Assembly: GCA_947642445.1 (NCBI GenBank)
Contig: CANRSF010000002.1
Span: forward strand, 62,001 to 126,000
Length of the DNA stretch: 64,000 nucleotides
Reading direction: 5' to 3'
Source of the DNA: an uncultured Collinsella sp.
GTDB taxonomy: Bacteria > Actinomycetota > Coriobacteriia > Coriobacteriales > Coriobacteriaceae
Part shown: piece after piece, positions 52,987-63,492 of the stretch
How positions within the stretch are numbered: the stretch's first letter is position 1
Layout of the letters: every line of letters starts with the position of its first letter
Notes under the pieces: model-generated
The model's input: the letters and a program-made list of their open reading frames with translations, nothing else
Told to the model about the DNA's origin: nothing
The model's database searches: none
Position numbers and translations under genes: made by a program

Positions 52987-53663
52987 CACTCAAAATCTTC
53001 TTGGCCCAAATCGGCATATAGCCTGCGCTTGCGAATGTAGCCGAGCACGGACTCGCTCGTAAGATAGCGCACGCTCATGCCGCGGGCAACTCGCTTACGA
53101 ATGTTCGTCGAGCTGATCGCCAGCGCCGGAATCTGAATATAGCGCACGTCGAACGGCAGCCCCGACTCTTTGATTCGGGCACGCGCCGTATCGATATCAA
53201 AGCCCGGTCGCGTCGCCGCAATAAAGGTAGCAAGCTCAGCGATTCGTTCGGCATCATGCCAGGTCACAATATCGATAATCGCATCGGCGCCCGTAATAAA
53301 GTAGAGCTTTACCTGCGGCGGGTAAAAATCGCGAAGGGCATGAAGCGTATCGGCCGTATAGGTTACACCCGGACGGTCAATCTCGAACCGGCTCGCCAAA
53401 AAGGCCGGGTTCGCGGCGGTGGCGAGGACCGTCATGGCATAACGGTCCTCGGCAGGCGTAACCGGCTTGTCAAGCTTAAAGGCGGGAGAGCCCGCCGGCA
53501 TAAAGAGCACAGCGTCCAAGTCGAGCGACTCGCGCGCCTGCTCGGCAGTCACCAGGTGCCCGTAATGAATCGGGTCGAATGTGCCGCCCATAATGCCAAG
53601 CCGAAACTCCTTGCCCTCTTTTATGGGCAGCTCGGGCAAACCGATTCCACCGCGCAGCGACAT
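52986..53663 (-). CDS. nadD: Nicotinate-nucleotide adenylyltransferase
   Basis: Adenylates nicotinate mononucleotide in NAD synthesis. The 225-residue protein has GIMGGTFDPIHYGHL (the nucleotidyltransferase HxGH motif) near residue 30 and the C-terminal ISSTNIRKR motif. It begins with an extra about 20 residues before the core. It starts 3 nt after the obgE stop and shares its end with yqeK. Confidence 0.95.
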   Translation of the reverse strand: MSLRGGIGLPELPIKEGKEFRLGIMGGTFDPIHYGHLVTAEQARESLDLDAVLFMPAGSPAFKLDKPVTPAEDRYAMTVLATAANPAFLASRFEIDRPGVTYTADTLHALRDFYPPQVKLYFITGADAIIDIVTWHDAERIAELATFIAATRPGFDIDTARARIKESGLPFDVRYIQIPALAISSTNIRKRVARGMSVRYLTSESVLGYIRKRRLYADLGQEDFE

Positions 53664-53666
53664 GGC

Positions 53667-55145
<1,479 letters not shown>

Positions 55146-55148
55146 CTA

Positions 55149-55192
55149 CAAAAAGAGGGAGACCCTTGAATCCTAAAACTCAAGTGCCTCCC
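55149..55192 (-). terminator. Rho-independent terminator of rplU-rpmA
   Basis: GGGAG-G-C-A-CTTGA pairs with TTCAAG-G-G-T-CTCCC (55192-55157) with small internal mismatches. CTTTTTG follows in the minus direction. Confidence 0.75.
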
Positions 55193-55217
55193 ACATATGT
55201 GCTCTATGAAGGGTGAA

Positions 55218-55475
55218 TTACGCGTTCGCGAGCGGGCGTACGCTGACCCTGTGCTTGATACCCTTGTGGAACTCAACGGTACCGTCGACCAGCGCGAACA
55301 GCGTATCGTCCTTGCCACGGCCAACGTTCTCACCCGGGTGGATGTGAGTGCCGTGCTGACGGACGAGAATCGTGCCCGTGGTTACCGTCTGGCCGGCATA
55401 GCGCTTCGTGCCAAGGCGCTGACCGCGGGAGTCACGGCCATTACGGGAGGAACCGAGTCCTTTTTTGTGTGCCAT
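55218..55475 (-). CDS. rpmA: 50S ribosomal protein L27
   Basis: Protein reaching the peptidyl transferase centre. The 85-residue product starts [20 protein letters not shown] and has [20 protein letters not shown], both diagnostic. It starts MAHKK, with no N-terminal cleavable extension of the kind seen in Firmicutes. It is 33 bp downstream of rplU and shares its promoter. Confidence 0.97.
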   Translation of the reverse strand: MAHKKGLGSSRNGRDSRGQRLGTKRYAGQTVTTGTILVRQHGTHIHPGENVGRGKDDTLFALVDGTVEFHKGIKHRVSVRPLANA

Positions 55476-55508
55476 TGTGTATACCTACTCTTTCGTTACG
55501 AGTGTAAT

Positions 55509-55883
55509 CTACTCGGCGACGGGAGCCTCGGCAACAGCCTCGGCCTCTGCCTTGACAGCCTTCTTGGCGCGGGACGTAGCCTGGACCTTCACGATCTTCA
55601 GCTTGGTGAGCTGCTGACGGTGACCCTTCAGACGACGATAGCGCTTACGCTTGTGGAACTTGAAGACCAGCTGCTTCTCGCCCTTGAACTGCTCAACGAT
55701 CTGAGCGGTAACCTTGGCCTTGGCCAGCTTGTCGGGATCGGTGACGATCTTCTTACCATCGTTGAGGAAGATGACCGGCAGGGTGACCTTGTCGCCCTCA
55801 TTGCCCTCGATCTTCTCGACGGTGATGACATCGTCGGTGGCGACCTTGTACTGCTTGCCGCCCGTGTTAACGATTGCGTACAT
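55509..55883 (-). CDS. rplU: 50S ribosomal protein L21
   Basis: Binds 23S rRNA. The 124-residue product has YAIVNTGGKQYKVATDDVIT, VFKFHKRKRYRRLKGHRQQ and an Ala/Glu-rich C-terminal tail of about 20 residues. The ATG at 55883 has AAGGG 9 nt upstream; an earlier in-frame start would add residues not typical of L21. A strong promoter lies at 55926-55954. Confidence 0.96.
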   Translation of the reverse strand: MYAIVNTGGKQYKVATDDVITVEKIEGNEGDKVTLPVIFLNDGKKIVTDPDKLAKAKVTAQIVEQFKGEKQLVFKFHKRKRYRRLKGHRQQLTKLKIVKVQATSRAKKAVKAEAEAVAEAPVAE

Positions 55884-55925
55884 GTTTACTTGCCCTTCAT
55901 GCATCAGTTAGTGCAACAGCCGAAT

Positions 55926-55954
55926 ATAGTAGCAGGCGAAAATACCCCCGTCAA
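55926..55954 (-). promoter_or_regulatory. Promoter of rplU-rpmA
   Basis: Minus strand: TTGACG (55954-55949), a 17-bp spacer ending TGC, TACTAT (55931-55926). The -35 overlaps the end of the upstream DUF2344 gene. Confidence 0.75.
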
Positions 55955-56763
55955 CGAGTATGTGGAGCAAATCCACAAGTTCGCACAGGTATGGGGCTGA
56001 CGAGTCGGCCCTCGTCGTCCTCGCATGCTTGATTCTGACGCTCGACATCGTAGGAGCAGATGGTCACGAGGTCTTGCATACCGGTGGAAACAATAGGTGC
56101 ATCCACGCCCGGGGTCAAGCCCTGCAACAAAACATCAGCAGCGGAAAGCAAAATTTCCGGACGCATGGAGCCCTCGTTGTCGGCATGGGTGTCGAGCATG
56201 AGCACCAGATGGTCCGGACGCTCCCCAGCCGTGAGCTCATAGCCCACGAGCGTGTGATCCAAATCCAAGCGCTTGCTCTTTTTGCCGCGCGCGTAGTCGA
56301 TGCCATGGTCGGCGCGCAGCGTGTCGATCGCACGACGCACCTCGTCGGCGCTTACGGGCGCCTCGGGATCCAAGTGCAGGTCGATGCGATACGACAGACG
56401 CGTGAGCTGCGCCGTCAACGCCGGCGTGCGCACGTCGATATACGCCGCCTCGATGGGCGCCAGATCGGCCGGTGACGCCGCAGCCAGGCGCCCAAACGCC
56501 TCGTCGAGCGCCACGAACTCGGTCATAAACAGGTCATACCACTCGCAGGTCGACGACGTACCCACCGGTAGCGCCGAAGAGAAGCCCACGCGCATGTGCG
56601 GAGAGAAGCCCTGCGTGACGGCATAGGGAAGTCCCGCACGGCGCACGATGCGCTCAATGGTATGGATTACTTCGAGATGGCCCAGGTACTTAAGGCGATC
56701 GCGCTTGCCATAGCGAACACGAAGCCTAAAGAGCGTGGGGTTGTCGGTCAGGCGCTCACTCAT
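55951..56763 (-). CDS. TIGR03936/DUF2344 family radical SAM-linked protein
   Basis: A 270-residue protein with the family N-terminus LRVRYGKRDRLKYLGHLEVI followed by HTIERIVRRAGLPYAVTQGF and SPHMRVGFSSALPVG. The family is nearly always adjacent to, or fused with, the TIGR03960 radical SAM protein; its biochemical role is not established. Here it overlaps that gene by 4 bp and precedes rplU. The C-terminal 40 residues are Cys/Arg-containing and less conserved. Functional linkage to ribosome or tRNA modification is a guess from context. Confidence 0.88.
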   Translation of the reverse strand: MSERLTDNPTLFRLRVRYGKRDRLKYLGHLEVIHTIERIVRRAGLPYAVTQGFSPHMRVGFSSALPVGTSSTCEWYDLFMTEFVALDEAFGRLAAASPADLAPIEAAYIDVRTPALTAQLTRLSYRIDLHLDPEAPVSADEVRRAIDTLRADHGIDYARGKKSKRLDLDHTLVGYELTAGERPDHLVLMLDTHADNEGSMRPEILLSAADVLLQGLTPGVDAPIVSTGMQDLVTICSYDVERQNQACEDDEGRLVSPIPVRTCGFAPHTR

Positions 56764-58637
56764 GCGCGATCACCCATCAATACATTCTTGACGTGGAGCG
56801 TGGGGCAGATTCCGCAGCCGGTGCACGACGTGCGGGTGCAGTCGGGAGTCGTGACACCCTCGAGCGAGCGACGGTACTCGCGCTCGAGGAAGCCACGCGT
56901 GCAGCCGGGGCTCACATGCTCCCACGGCAGGCGCCAGTCCAACTCGTAGGGCAGGTGCACGAGCTCATTGAGGTCGATGCCGTTTTTGGCAGCAGCCTCC
57001 TTCCAGTTATCGAGCGAGAAATGCTCTACCCAGGCGTCAAAGCGAGAGCCCGAGCGCCAAGCGTCGATGATGACGGGCGTCATGTCACGACCGGCGCGGG
57101 ACAGCGCGGCCTCGATGAGCGAGGTCTCGGCATCGTGGTAATGAACGCGGACGGCACGGTTGCGAACGCTCGTGATGAGCAGCTTCTGGCGACGCTTGAC
57201 GTCGTCGTAGTCGAGCTGCGGGCACCACTGGAACGGCGTGGCAGCCTTGGGGATAAAGACCGAAACCGAGATCGACACCGAGATCGAGCCGCGACGAGCC
57301 TTGGGCACCACGGAACGACCGAGCTCCAGCACGTGATCGGCCAGATTGGCGATGGCCACGATGTCCTCGTCGCGCTCGCCGGGAAGGCCCATCATAAAGT
57401 AGAGCTTCATGCGGTTCCAGCCGGCCTCGAAGGCCGCCTTGGCCGCACGGTCCAGGTCCTCCTCGGTCACGTTCTTGTTAATGATGTCGCGCATGCGCTG
57501 GCTGCCGGCCTCGGGCGCGAACGTCAGGCCGCCCTTCTTTTCGCCGGCGACCGACTCGGCCATATCCACGCCAAACGAATCCAAGCGCTGCGACGGAATA
57601 GACACGCGAATACCCGTATCTTCCAGGCGACGGTTGAGCCTGTCAAGCACGTCACGAATGCAGGAGTGGTCGGTCGTGGAGAGCGAGGTCAGCGACACCT
57701 CGTCATAGCCGGTCTTTTCCAGACCCTGAATCACCGACGAGACGATCTGGTCGGCCGAACGCTCACGCACCGGGCGATACGTCATGCCGGCCTGGCAAAA
57801 ACGACAGCCGCGAGCGCAGCCGCGCAGAATCTCGATAGACAGGCGGTCGTGAACCAGCTGCGCATAGGGCACGCACGACTGCGACAGCGGATTCGTGGCG
57901 CCGAAATCCTCGACGACGCGTTTGTAGACCACGGTCGGCGCATCCTTGCCCTCGCGCGGCACGGTGTAGCCGTGCGGCGAGCAGGGCTCGTCGTGACGAA
58001 CCTCATAGAGCGACGGCACGTAGTTGCCGGCAATGGATGCAAGCTGCTCAACAATCTGCGCGCGCGGGACTCCTTCGTCGCGCAGGCGGCGATGCAGCTG
58101 GCAGGTCTCGAGCAGCGATTCCTCGCCCTCGCCGATGAGGATGGCATCGAAGAAGGCCGCGTACGGCTCGGGGTTGTACACCGAGGGGCCGCCGGCGATG
58201 ATGATGGGGTCGTCTTCACCTCGGTCGGCCGCTAACAGCGGAATGCCAGCGAGATCGAGTGCCTCAAGGAAGTTCGTCACCGCCATCTCGTGCGGCACAT
58301 GCAGGCCGACGATATCAAACGAAGCGACCGGCGCTGCACCCTCGAGCGAGAGCAGCGGAATGCCTGCCTCGCGCATAGCGTCACCCATATCGGGCCACGG
58401 CACATAGCCACGCTCGCAGGAGATGCCCTCGGCCTGGTTAAGGATGTTGTAGAGGATGGCGATACCCTGGTTGGGCAGACCAACCTCGTACACATCCGGG
58501 TAGATCAGGCAGCAACGGTAGTCGGCATCGGCCTTGGAAAGCGTGCCCCACTCGTGATCGATATAGCGACTCGGCTTTTCGACCTTGGCGAGCAGCGGCT
58601 CAATTAAATGAAAACAGTCTTGATACGGAACGCGCAA
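56760..58637 (-). CDS. TIGR03960 family B12-binding-like radical SAM protein
   Basis: A 625-residue protein. The N-terminal half has a cobalamin-domain-like Rossmann region (CCLIYPDVYEVGLPNQGIAI). The radical SAM motif follows at about residue 280: EILRGCARGCRFCQAGM (CxxxCxxC). The C-terminus carries a further Cys-rich stretch (CTRTSCTGCGICP), perhaps a second cluster. No reaction has been assigned to the family as far as I know. The TTG at 58637 has AGGGG 7 nt upstream. It overlaps the DUF2344 gene by 4 bp. Confidence 0.9.
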   Translation of the reverse strand: MRVPYQDCFHLIEPLLAKVEKPSRYIDHEWGTLSKADADYRCCLIYPDVYEVGLPNQGIAILYNILNQAEGISCERGYVPWPDMGDAMREAGIPLLSLEGAAPVASFDIVGLHVPHEMAVTNFLEALDLAGIPLLAADRGEDDPIIIAGGPSVYNPEPYAAFFDAILIGEGEESLLETCQLHRRLRDEGVPRAQIVEQLASIAGNYVPSLYEVRHDEPCSPHGYTVPREGKDAPTVVYKRVVEDFGATNPLSQSCVPYAQLVHDRLSIEILRGCARGCRFCQAGMTYRPVRERSADQIVSSVIQGLEKTGYDEVSLTSLSTTDHSCIRDVLDRLNRRLEDTGIRVSIPSQRLDSFGVDMAESVAGEKKGGLTFAPEAGSQRMRDIINKNVTEEDLDRAAKAAFEAGWNRMKLYFMMGLPGERDEDIVAIANLADHVLELGRSVVPKARRGSISVSISVSVFIPKAATPFQWCPQLDYDDVKRRQKLLITSVRNRAVRVHYHDAETSLIEAALSRAGRDMTPVIIDAWRSGSRFDAWVEHFSLDNWKEAAAKNGIDLNELVHLPYELDWRLPWEHVSPGCTRGFLEREYRRSLEGVTTPDCTRTSCTGCGICPTLHVKNVLMGDRA

Positions 58638-58647
58638 CGGAAAACCC

Positions 58648-59577
58648 CTAAGCAGCGAGATCGGACGCGTCTTGGTAGGACGCCATAGGACGGGTAGCGC
58701 CCGCGACCGTGGTCACCAGATCGCGAACGCGGGAGAACGTGGCAGTGACCACCTCGTTGGCACGGCTGTAGTCGACATCGCGCTCGTAGAGCGAAACGAG
58801 CGCACGGCCCATGCCATAGGTGCCCGCGGCAGCAGTGAGCGCCTTGACGGCAAACCCAATATGCGGCGTCTGCTTGACGAGCGCGCGGGTGACCGCGCGG
58901 ATCACAAGACCGCCGACAAGCACGCCCGCGACCTCGTAGCCGCGCTCAGGCTTAATGCCGCGTCCAAAGACGGCAGCGAGCTCAAAGAGCATGCCCACCT
59001 GCGCCAGCGCCATAACGGGATAATCGGCGCCCGGCAAAAACACCAGCGCACCGGTCGCCATATTGGTGAGCGCGCACGAGGTGATGATACGATTGGCCGC
59101 CGCGATGCGCATGAAGGCAAAGTTCGCCGCAAAAGCCGTTTCCTTTTCGGTGCGATCGAGAATCCAGCGGGCAAGCGTCTCGAGCAGATACGTCTTATCG
59201 GTTGCCGCTACCACGCCGAGCATAGGCGTGGACTCCTCGATAAACGGCACCTCCACAGCAGACTCGGCAAGCACGCACACGGGGGCGCCGGCGATCACGA
59301 GCTCCTGCACGGCACTCTCCAAGCGGTCGGAGCCGCACGAGAGCACCAGCACCACATCGGTATCGGTCTTTGGAGCAATTCGCTCCTCCCCCAGACGCTC
59401 GACGCGCACAATGCCCGAGGTCGTCTGCGGCACAAAGGCGTCACGCACCGTCTCGGCCAGAAAGCGCGAGGCGGACGAATCCAAATAGACCGAGACGCGC
59501 ACCGGCGTATCGGAATCCTTCTTAACGGACGCGCCCATCTTAAAAGCGCGGGTCAGCTTATCTACGGGAATTTTCAT
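58648..59577 (-). CDS. DUF697-like membrane-associated protein
   Basis: A 309-residue protein of unknown function. The first about 120 residues form an alpha/beta region with VLVLSCGSDRL, resembling the nucleotide-binding fold of GTPases but with no P-loop visible. The second half has hydrophobic segments (ALTNMATGALVFLPGADYPV, then MALAQVGMLFELAAVFG) like DUF697/YcjF proteins. It lies 18 bp after rodA and 10 bp before the radical SAM gene, so it is co-transcribed with the elongation genes. A role in cell-envelope growth is only suggested by context. Confidence 0.75.
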   Translation of the reverse strand: MKIPVDKLTRAFKMGASVKKDSDTPVRVSVYLDSSASRFLAETVRDAFVPQTTSGIVRVERLGEERIAPKTDTDVVLVLSCGSDRLESAVQELVIAGAPVCVLAESAVEVPFIEESTPMLGVVAATDKTYLLETLARWILDRTEKETAFAANFAFMRIAAANRIITSCALTNMATGALVFLPGADYPVMALAQVGMLFELAAVFGRGIKPERGYEVAGVLVGGLVIRAVTRALVKQTPHIGFAVKALTAAAGTYGMGRALVSLYERDVDYSRANEVVTATFSRVRDLVTTVAGATRPMASYQDASDLAA

Positions 59578-59595
59578 AGCAAACCCCTCCAGCGG

Positions 59596-60822
59596 TTACG
59601 CGGCGCCCGAACGATGCCGCCATATGGATTGTACGATACCCACCGTCAGCAGCTGAATCATCATCGAAGACGAACCGAAGCTAATAAACGGTAGCGGAAT
59701 ACCGGTAATCGGCATCATGCCGATGCACATGCCGATGTTTTCGAAGGTCTGGAACGCCCACATGCCAACGATGCCCACACACGATAGGCGCAAGAACAGC
59801 GACTCACACTTAAAGGCGACGCGAATCGTCGAAAAGATCAGCAGCACGTAGAGGCACAGGAGCAAAAAGGAACCGCAAAAGCCAAAGGTCTCGGATAGGA
59901 AGGCGAAGACAAAGTCGGTGTGGAACTCAGGAAGAAAGCCGCCGGCCGACTGCGTCGCATGGCCCAAACCCTTACCAAAGAAGCCGCCCGAGCCAACGGC
60001 GATAAGCGACTGCTGCAGGTTGTAGGCATCGTCCGAATCGGCATTATCGGGGTCGATAAAGACCGTCAGGCGGTTCATCTGATACTGCTTGATGAGCACA
60101 TCGTGGCCGAGCAACGAATCAAAGACCGAATCGAGCGCCAGGACGAGGGCCACCAGGCCCACAAGCAGGGCCAGGGTCGACAGCACCCATTCGCGGCGCG
60201 CACCGCTCATGCAGATGACGATGGCGCCCGAGACCAGCACGACCAGGCCCGAGCCCAGGTCGCCCATGGCAACGACGGCCAAAAACGGGATGGACAGCAT
60301 GCCGCAGAGCTTGACGTAGTCGCGAACGGTATCGATGCGGCCGTTATACTGCGAGCCAAGCGTGGCGATAAAGAAGATGGTGATGAGCTTGGCAAGCTCG
60401 ACCGGCTGGAATGTCAAGCCGATACCGGGAATCTTGATCCAGCCCGTCATGCCCAGACCGCCCGTATAGGACAGACCCGGAATCTTGGGCGAGAAGATCA
60501 CGATCAGGTCGATGACGAGCAACGCCGTCGAAAAATTGGAAATACCGCGCAGATCGGTACGCCAGACGAGCACCGCAAGCACCGCGCCAATGCCAATGCC
60601 CAGCAGGTGGCGCGAGAATGAGGCGTCGGCCTTAAACTGTGACGCCGACCAAATAATGATGGCGCCATAGGCAACGAGCGCGACGGTAGCCAGCAGCACA
60701 CCGATATGCACCTTTTGGCGAAACGTACCGCGCGAGGCCGAAAGTTGCTTGTTGACGCGGTCCAGGCTGCTGCGAGAGCCGGTCTTGGTTGAACGGAACA
60801 GATCCGCCGGAGAAAAATCCAT
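59596..60822 (-). CDS. rodA: Peptidoglycan glycosyltransferase RodA
   Basis: SEDS-family polymerase of lateral-wall peptidoglycan that works with PBP2. The 408-residue protein has about ten membrane helices. SEDS motifs include GLTFQPVELAKL, LIAVGSGGFFGKGLG and the C-terminal ITGIPLPFISFGSSSM. The N-terminal 45 residues are a hydrophilic cytoplasmic extension. It starts 9 nt after mrdA, consistent with a joint RodA-PBP2 unit. Confidence 0.96.
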   Translation of the reverse strand: MDFSPADLFRSTKTGSRSSLDRVNKQLSASRGTFRQKVHIGVLLATVALVAYGAIIIWSASQFKADASFSRHLLGIGIGAVLAVLVWRTDLRGISNFSTALLVIDLIVIFSPKIPGLSYTGGLGMTGWIKIPGIGLTFQPVELAKLITIFFIATLGSQYNGRIDTVRDYVKLCGMLSIPFLAVVAMGDLGSGLVVLVSGAIVICMSGARREWVLSTLALLVGLVALVLALDSVFDSLLGHDVLIKQYQMNRLTVFIDPDNADSDDAYNLQQSLIAVGSGGFFGKGLGHATQSAGGFLPEFHTDFVFAFLSETFGFCGSFLLLCLYVLLIFSTIRVAFKCESLFLRLSCVGIVGMWAFQTFENIGMCIGMMPITGIPLPFISFGSSSMMIQLLTVGIVQSIWRHRSGAA

Positions 60823-60831
60823 CGCAACCTC

Positions 60832-62901
60832 CTATCGAACCGAAGAATCGCCCGAGGCCGAAGAGGTATCGGGCTCGTCATAAATCACGCCGAGCACGTC
60901 GCGCACGACATGCATCGCGGTATCCGAACCACCGCCGCCCTGCTCCAGGACAGTAGCGATGACATACTTGGGATCATCGGCCGGTGCATAGGCGCAGAAC
61001 CACGCGTATTCGTCCTCGCCGCTTTTCTCGCCCGTGCCCGACTTGCCGTATACCTGCGGCGTCAGGGTGCCAAAGTGAGCCGCCAGGGACGTCGATGCCG
61101 TGTAAATCACGTCGTGCATGCCGTTGCGAACAAGAGTCAAATCCGAATCGCTGTTGATCTTGGCCTCCAGGCGCTTCTTCTTGCCCTTGCCGTTGTACTT
61201 ATAGGCATCGCCGTCGCCATCGCGCGACACGGCAGACAAAAACACGTGAGGCACGTACTGTTTGCCGCCGTTGGCAAGACCCATATAGGCGCACGCCATC
61301 TGCAGGGGCGTCACCAGGATGTCGCCTTGGCCGATGGCAATGTTGGTCATATCGCCGGCATTCCACTTGCGGTCCTCGGCAGAGGCGTCGGTAAAGTACG
61401 ACTCTTTCCACTCGGCATCGGGAATACGGCCCGCGCCCTCACTCGGCAGATCGATACCGCAGGTCTTGCCTAGGCCCCAGCGACGAAAGACCTCCTGCAG
61501 GCCCTCGGAATGTTGCTCGTCATAAAAGAAGGCCTTGCCCATGTCGTAGAAGACGGGGTCGCACGAGTTGGCGATACCCGACTGCAGCGTCATGGTGCCG
61601 TGGCCAGACGTCAGCCAGCAGCGCTTGCCCCAAGCCTTGCCCAGGCCCGTCCAATAGCCCGTGCAGTTGGTTGTCTGCGTTGAAGTGTAGGTTCCAAACT
61701 CAAGACCGGCCAGTGCCGAGAGCGGCTTGATGGTCGAGGCCGACATGTACTGTCCGCTAATGGCGCGGTTGAGCAGCGGGTGCGAACCCTTGTCATCATT
61801 GAGCTCGGTCCACACGTCATTTGAGACGCCGCCGATAAAGACGGACGGATCGAACTTGGGCTCGCTCGCCATGCCCAGGATCTCACCATTGTTGGGATCG
61901 AGGCACACCACAGCGCCGTTGCCGGCATTGCTGTAGCCGGTGGTCTTGGCAAGCTCGATGGCGCTCGCCAGCGCCGTCTCACAGGCCTGTTGGATCTTGA
62001 GGTCGAGCGTGAGCTTAATGTCGGAGCCGGCCTTGGCGGGCACGGCGCCGGCCTGACCGGTCACATTGCCCGAGGCATCGACCTTGACGGTCTGCTCGCC
62101 ACGAATACCCTGCAGCAGGTTTTCGTAGTAGCTCTCAACACCCGCCTGGCCCACGATATCGCCCGACTGGTACGTAATCTTGCCAGCAGAAGCATCATCA
62201 TCGCCAGAGGTTTTCTTATTCTGGGCCTCGAGCTGCTCGGAGGTAATGGTGCCGGTATAGCCCAAAATGTGACAGGCCGTCTCGCCGTACGGGTACTGGC
62301 GCTCGGTACGCTCGGCAATCTTGACGCCCGGGAACTCGCCTGCGTGCTCCTTGATATAGGCAACCGTTGAGCGGCGCACGTCCGTCGCGATGGTATGCAG
62401 ACTCTGGGCGCCCTCGGAATTGTCCTGGATATTGCGCAGCACAGCCACGTAGGGCATACCGAGCACGTTGGCAAGATGACGAACCAGAACCTCATCCTCA
62501 GCAAGGTCGCGATAGGCCACGACAGCAAGTGAGGGACGGTTCTGGACAAGCGCCACGCCATTGCGGTCGAGGATGCGGCCGCGCACAGCGGGTGTGGTAA
62601 CGGTGCGCGTCTGATTGCTATTAGCCTGCTTTTCGTAATAGTCCGACGAGACCATCTGCATGCCCCACAGCTTGACGGCAAGCGCCGCGAACATCGCGCC
62701 CACACCCGTGGTGAGGATGGAGAAGCGGCCCTTAAAGGCGGTCGCCGCGGTATTGCCCTCGCCCTCGGTGGCGCGCGGGGCCGTTCCATGCTGCGTATCG
62801 TAGGTAAAACGGGAATCGCCGCGACGCATGATGACCAGCGCGACCACGATGGCCACAACCAGCACGATACCGGCGATAATAACCGTCATCTGGGAAGACA
62901 T
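60832..62901 (-). CDS. mrdA: Penicillin-binding protein 2 (transpeptidase)
   Basis: Cross-links elongasome peptidoglycan. The 689-residue protein has an N-terminal membrane helix (about 5-25) and a second hydrophobic stretch near 60-80. A PBP dimer domain follows (RGRILDRNGVALVQNRPSLA). The transpeptidase domain has SASTIKPLSAL (SxxK), NSCDPVFYD (SxD) and GKSGTGEKSG (KSGT). The first about 50 residues with their own membrane segment are longer than in E. coli PBP2. It lies between mreD and rodA. Confidence 0.95.
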   Translation of the reverse strand: MSSQMTVIIAGIVLVVAIVVALVIMRRGDSRFTYDTQHGTAPRATEGEGNTAATAFKGRFSILTTGVGAMFAALAVKLWGMQMVSSDYYEKQANSNQTRTVTTPAVRGRILDRNGVALVQNRPSLAVVAYRDLAEDEVLVRHLANVLGMPYVAVLRNIQDNSEGAQSLHTIATDVRRSTVAYIKEHAGEFPGVKIAERTERQYPYGETACHILGYTGTITSEQLEAQNKKTSGDDDASAGKITYQSGDIVGQAGVESYYENLLQGIRGEQTVKVDASGNVTGQAGAVPAKAGSDIKLTLDLKIQQACETALASAIELAKTTGYSNAGNGAVVCLDPNNGEILGMASEPKFDPSVFIGGVSNDVWTELNDDKGSHPLLNRAISGQYMSASTIKPLSALAGLEFGTYTSTQTTNCTGYWTGLGKAWGKRCWLTSGHGTMTLQSGIANSCDPVFYDMGKAFFYDEQHSEGLQEVFRRWGLGKTCGIDLPSEGAGRIPDAEWKESYFTDASAEDRKWNAGDMTNIAIGQGDILVTPLQMACAYMGLANGGKQYVPHVFLSAVSRDGDGDAYKYNGKGKKKRLEAKINSDSDLTLVRNGMHDVIYTASTSLAAHFGTLTPQVYGKSGTGEKSGEDEYAWFCAYAPADDPKYVIATVLEQGGGGSDTAMHVVRDVLGVIYDEPDTSSASGDSSVR

Positions 62902-62914
62902 CTACGAGCCTCCC

Positions 62915-63481
62915 CTATTTGAGCTTACGGGTCTTGGGCTTAAAGCGCATGCCCGTCTGGCGTCCGCCACGTGCGGAGAATCCATAACCGGACTGCGGCA
63001 CGACGCCGGACATCAAAAACGGAATGGCAACCAAACCCGTCAGGATCGAAGACGGCAGCGCATGGCCGAAGATCGCCACGACAAAGCTCGTCTCCAAACC
63101 CATAAACAGCAAGATGATGCTGTAGATCACATTAATGACGAGCGCGAAGGCACCCACAGTGATGCCGCGCGCACTCGGGGTACCGCCCGTCTGACCGGCG
63201 GCGCTATGCACCAGGGCAAAAGAACCCACGGTCAGCAGGAGCGACATAACGCCCACCGGCACGGCAGCGGAAAGGTCATAGAACAAGCCGCTGCAAAAAC
63301 CGCACACGACGGCACGGGTCGGGTCGCCCGAGAACACGCTTATGCACACCAGGATAATCATAAAGTTGACGCGACCGCCCGCAATGGAGATCTGCGGTGC
63401 CAGGCCTGCCTGCAGCAGCACGCACACGATGGCGGCGATTACAAACGTACGGGAGCTCATCCCCTGCTCGTGTAGATCCAT
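62915..63481 (-). CDS. mreD: Rod shape-determining protein MreD
   Basis: A polytopic partner of MreC in the elongation complex. The 188-residue protein has about five to six hydrophobic segments, including SRTFVIAAIVCVLLQAGLA and VNFMIILVCISVFSGDPTR, and a basic C-terminus. The ATG at 63481 has AGGGGG 7-8 nt upstream; an ATG two codons earlier is too close to that site. It lies directly after mreC, confirming identity in a fast-evolving family. Confidence 0.92.
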   Translation of the reverse strand: MDLHEQGMSSRTFVIAAIVCVLLQAGLAPQISIAGGRVNFMIILVCISVFSGDPTRAVVCGFCSGLFYDLSAAVPVGVMSLLLTVGSFALVHSAAGQTGGTPSARGITVGAFALVINVIYSIILLFMGLETSFVVAIFGHALPSSILTGLVAIPFLMSGVVPQSGYGFSARGGRQTGMRFKPKTRKLK

Positions 63482-63492
63482 GGACATGCCCC

